From Ceratodon purpureus (Eukaryota > Streptophyta > Bryopsida > Pseudoditrichales > Ditrichaceae): DNA of 64,000 bases. Below, piece after piece: positions 61,384 through 64,000 of this stretch (positions are counted from its first letter, which is position 1; each line of letters begins with the position of its first letter). Made by a program: the position numbers and the translations under genes. Under the pieces are notes generated by a model. That model was not told where the DNA came from. It did no database searches and saw only the letters and a list, made by a program, of their open reading frames with translations. The stretch spans positions 15,714,892 through 15,778,891 of the forward strand of contig CM026424.1 in assembly GCA_014871385.1 (NCBI GenBank), written 5' to 3'.

Positions 61384-61735
61384 CGAAGCCTGTGATATAC
61401 ACCACGACCACACGGAGACATACCCGGCTCAATTACTAGGTAATACTAGCACTATACTATGGTGATATTGATGTGATACTAGGTTAATAGTTGTGTGATA
61501 CCGTGGGGTGCAGTGGCGGGTATCTGGACGGAGGAGGGGAAGCTCTTTTTCTGAAGCCAGTGACATAAACCACGACCACGGAGCCACACCCGGCGCGATA
61601 ACTAGGTAATACTAGGTATATACTATGATGATACTGGTGTGATACTATGATGATAGTTGTGTGATACCGTGTGTGCAGTGTCGGGTATCGGGACAGCGAG
61701 CGGTGGACGGAGGTGGGGAGGCTCTTTTTCTGTGT
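61384..61735. repeat. Tandem duplication upstream of the isopropylmalate isomerase gene
   Basis: Two units with a period of about 168 bp share ACCACGACCA, ACTAGGTAATACTA, GTTGTGTGATACCGTG and GCTCTTTTTCTG. The array starts about 155 bp upstream of the ATG, in the promoter. Each unit also contains short ATACTATGATGATA-like repeats. Confidence 0.85.
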
Positions 61736-64000
61736 TGGATTAGAATTTGGGGGCGGTTTGTGTGCGCCACATTCCTGGTTCGTTGCTGACGTGGGCGTTC
61801 CATGGTTTGTGATTGAAATGGGACTTATGGGACTGCTGTTATTGGGGATTGGAGAGGCACATGTTGGAGGTGTTTGGAAGAATGGTATTATTATTAGATG
61901 GTGTTTGTGGTTTTGGAGTGGCTTTTAGTGATCTTTGTAGGAGTGAACGGAAGATTTAGAACTCTCGGGATTTAGAACCTTCTTGAGAAATTGAGTACAG
62001 GAAAGGCTGCACACATAACAGGGCAATGCATGTAGGATTCTGGAATGGCACATATATCAGCCACATTGAGTAAGCATTGCAATGATAAATCTGGGAATAG
62101 ATGTAGGGTATTTGACAAAAAAATTCATGTGTGATATGTCATGGAAGAATCTATCTTGATGACTAGTTTCCACAAACTATAGGAATATCTTGGCTAAATC
62201 TCACATTATATATTTTGGACTTGCCAATGGTGATTGGGGTTCCCAAGTTGAGCTCAGCCCATTGAGAGACATCATAGCTTGTGAGCTTCAGAAAAATTTA
62301 GAGTGTGGTTTTGTGCATCACTGGTCTTGGAAGAGATGGACACAATCAAGCAGGACTTCAAAATGACCTAACCAAGACATCAAAAGATAAGCAGATTGTC
62401 AATTAGGGAAGTATATGTGCCAAGTCCTCAGACAGTACGAATTTGCCATTCCAGCCCATTGATAGGGGCTTCAAAGGTTGAGATCACGGGACTGGCAGAC
62501 TGTTAACAAATTATAAAACTAGTCAATTATGTAAAAGAAGAAGACACAGTGAGCACCCATTCAGCTGCAATTTGGGTGTCTCTGCCTTCACTACCTCCTC
62601 TTACACAGCCTAAGACTAACTTAGGTCATTTCAATATTGGAGAGGGAGTCCTAGAGGAACTGCTACCAGTATACAGCCATCTTGAACGTAGGAAACAGAA
62701 AGCTCCACCACAGCACCTCACAGGGTTCTCATCTTTATGCCCATCAATGACCAAGAGACAACCACAAATATGAAAGAGAAAGAAGAGCAAAAAATGCTTT
62801 GCCCAAGAAAACAAAATAACAACAGTAATGCAAACAAGACACAAACAAGCACAGCAGCTGATACCTTCTGCACTATCACATACCTACACAATCAATCCCT
62901 CACAGATGAACTAAGCACACGAGTCATGGCAACTGCATAGAACCAAGATGTGATATACACAAGGTCATGAGATGAAATGGCAATGAAGGCAACTCATGGA
63001 TGCAAGGAAGTGAGCATCTGAGCAGAGGTTAAGTGGGAAGGGCTGTGAAGGGAGAGATTGGTGAGTTACAAGAAGAGAGTTGTGCTGTGAAGTGAGGGGA
63101 AGAAAGAACAAGAAGGTTAAGCCTAATTGATTATTCATGAGGAATGATGGTACCATGTTCCAAGATTTGGAAATGTCCCCAAGAACCCCTCCAACTTTGG
63201 ACAGCTGAAGGTTGTGGAATTAATGCAGAGTGAGGGATTCTCATGACCAACATTTGTGCCATGAGCATGCATTTCATGATGGCATGTCATGGCTGCACGT
63301 CTCTTTGAAGTACTGAATTTTGACAGCAGTAACAAATGTGACAAGGGTGCATTGCATTCTTCACCGGCCCATGCAAAACACTCAATGGTGTGGTATGCTT
63401 CCAACTTCAGAGATATAATTGCATTTAAAAAATCGCTCAGTTGGTATTCAAATGAGTAATTCTATGTACATGGAGGACTATTTCAACTTCAAATTCAGCT
63501 TCCTTTTTTAAATATTAATTTGAGTTTTATTCTTTTAGTTTATTGATTAAAATTTTTGAGTTTTGTGTGTCTTGCAACTCTAAATCTAGTTTCTCTTAAA
63601 CCAAACGGGTTTAGATTGAAATGAAATTCACATTTGTATTGCAAAATGTGAAATTTTTGGTGTAATTTGTCATTGCTTAGTGTTCTCCTTTGGTGTACTC
63701 GTCCACCTTTTCCACTAGTGGACAAATTATCTTGATTGATAAAATCTTAACCATCAAGTCTTGAGGCAATCTTAAAAAAAAATTAAAAAAACAAAGAAAG
63801 TATTATAAATTGAGCTAGTTGTGATCAAATTGAGTATTTCATAAATCTATCCCTTTTTAAAATTAAGTTTCCTGTAAGAATAATTTAGTTCACAAAAAAC
63901 ACATTAATCCATGCAATAAATTTCCATTCTTCCTTCATTTCTAGTCCAATTACAATTAAATACATTGTATTTGAAGTCTATTTCGGCGGTAAACATCTCA
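61736..64000. other. Intergenic to right window edge
   Basis: No gene, RNA or mobile element is supported. Short open frames lack recognisable motifs. Composition becomes AT-rich after 63,400. Confidence 0.45.

Overview
The window is nuclear DNA of a land plant, most likely a moss. It has AT-rich intergenic DNA, intron-rich genes with GC-richer exons, and plant nuclear genes for plastid proteins with transit peptides (early light-inducible proteins, a CbbY-type sugar-phosphatase, isopropylmalate isomerase). The moss assignment is an inference from the style of the proteins and from an unfamiliar repeated ORF family. The species cannot be fixed from the sequence alone.

Layout. (1) 1-16,522 is a large inverted duplication of the meiotic recombinase gene DMC1. 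Copy A (+) is cut by the left window edge, copy B (-) is complete with 14 exons, and the arms flank an 8.5-kb spacer. The spacer holds two convergent genes: a GIY-YIG endonuclease-domain protein (+) and a plastid CbbY-like HAD phosphatase (-, 11 exons). (2) 18,754-19,667 is ELIP gene 1. (3) 20,713-23,799 is a secreted GH31 alpha-glucosidase (-, 4 exons, 900 aa). (4) 25,682-42,400 is a second, younger inverted duplication. Each arm carries a small UPF0643-like gene and an ELIP gene, around a 2-kb AT-rich spacer. The inner ~3 kb of the two arms looks identical, down to homopolymer lengths, and contains the ELIP gene and a 763-bp TTAA-flanked piggyBac-type MITE. In the left arm the UPF0643-like gene is interrupted by a 2.3-kb piece of foreign host DNA, which carries a divergent promoter, the start of a plastid-protein gene and the first four exons of a protein kinase. 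(5) 42,401-48,359 is gene-poor and contains two decayed members of an ORF family I cannot name. (6) 48,360-61,228 is a normal gene-bearing stretch: a Kazal-type protein (+), a MIC10-like mitochondrial protein (-), a RING-type E3 ligase (+) and the large subunit of 3-isopropylmalate dehydratase (-, 13 exons). (7) 61,229-64,000 is intergenic.

The genes do not form one pathway. The common theme is duplication: three ELIP copies homogenised over their intron and second exon, and two DMC1 copies that both stay open. The best leads are an apparent U12-type AT-AC intron at the end of DMC1 in both copies, replacement of the near-invariant Gln of the RecA-family 'NQ' switch by His in both DMC1 copies, the ELIP palindrome with its recent homogenisation tract, and the templated insertion that makes a chimeric reading frame. 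All coordinates and splice joins were read by eye; in every full gene model the joined exons keep one frame from start to stop.
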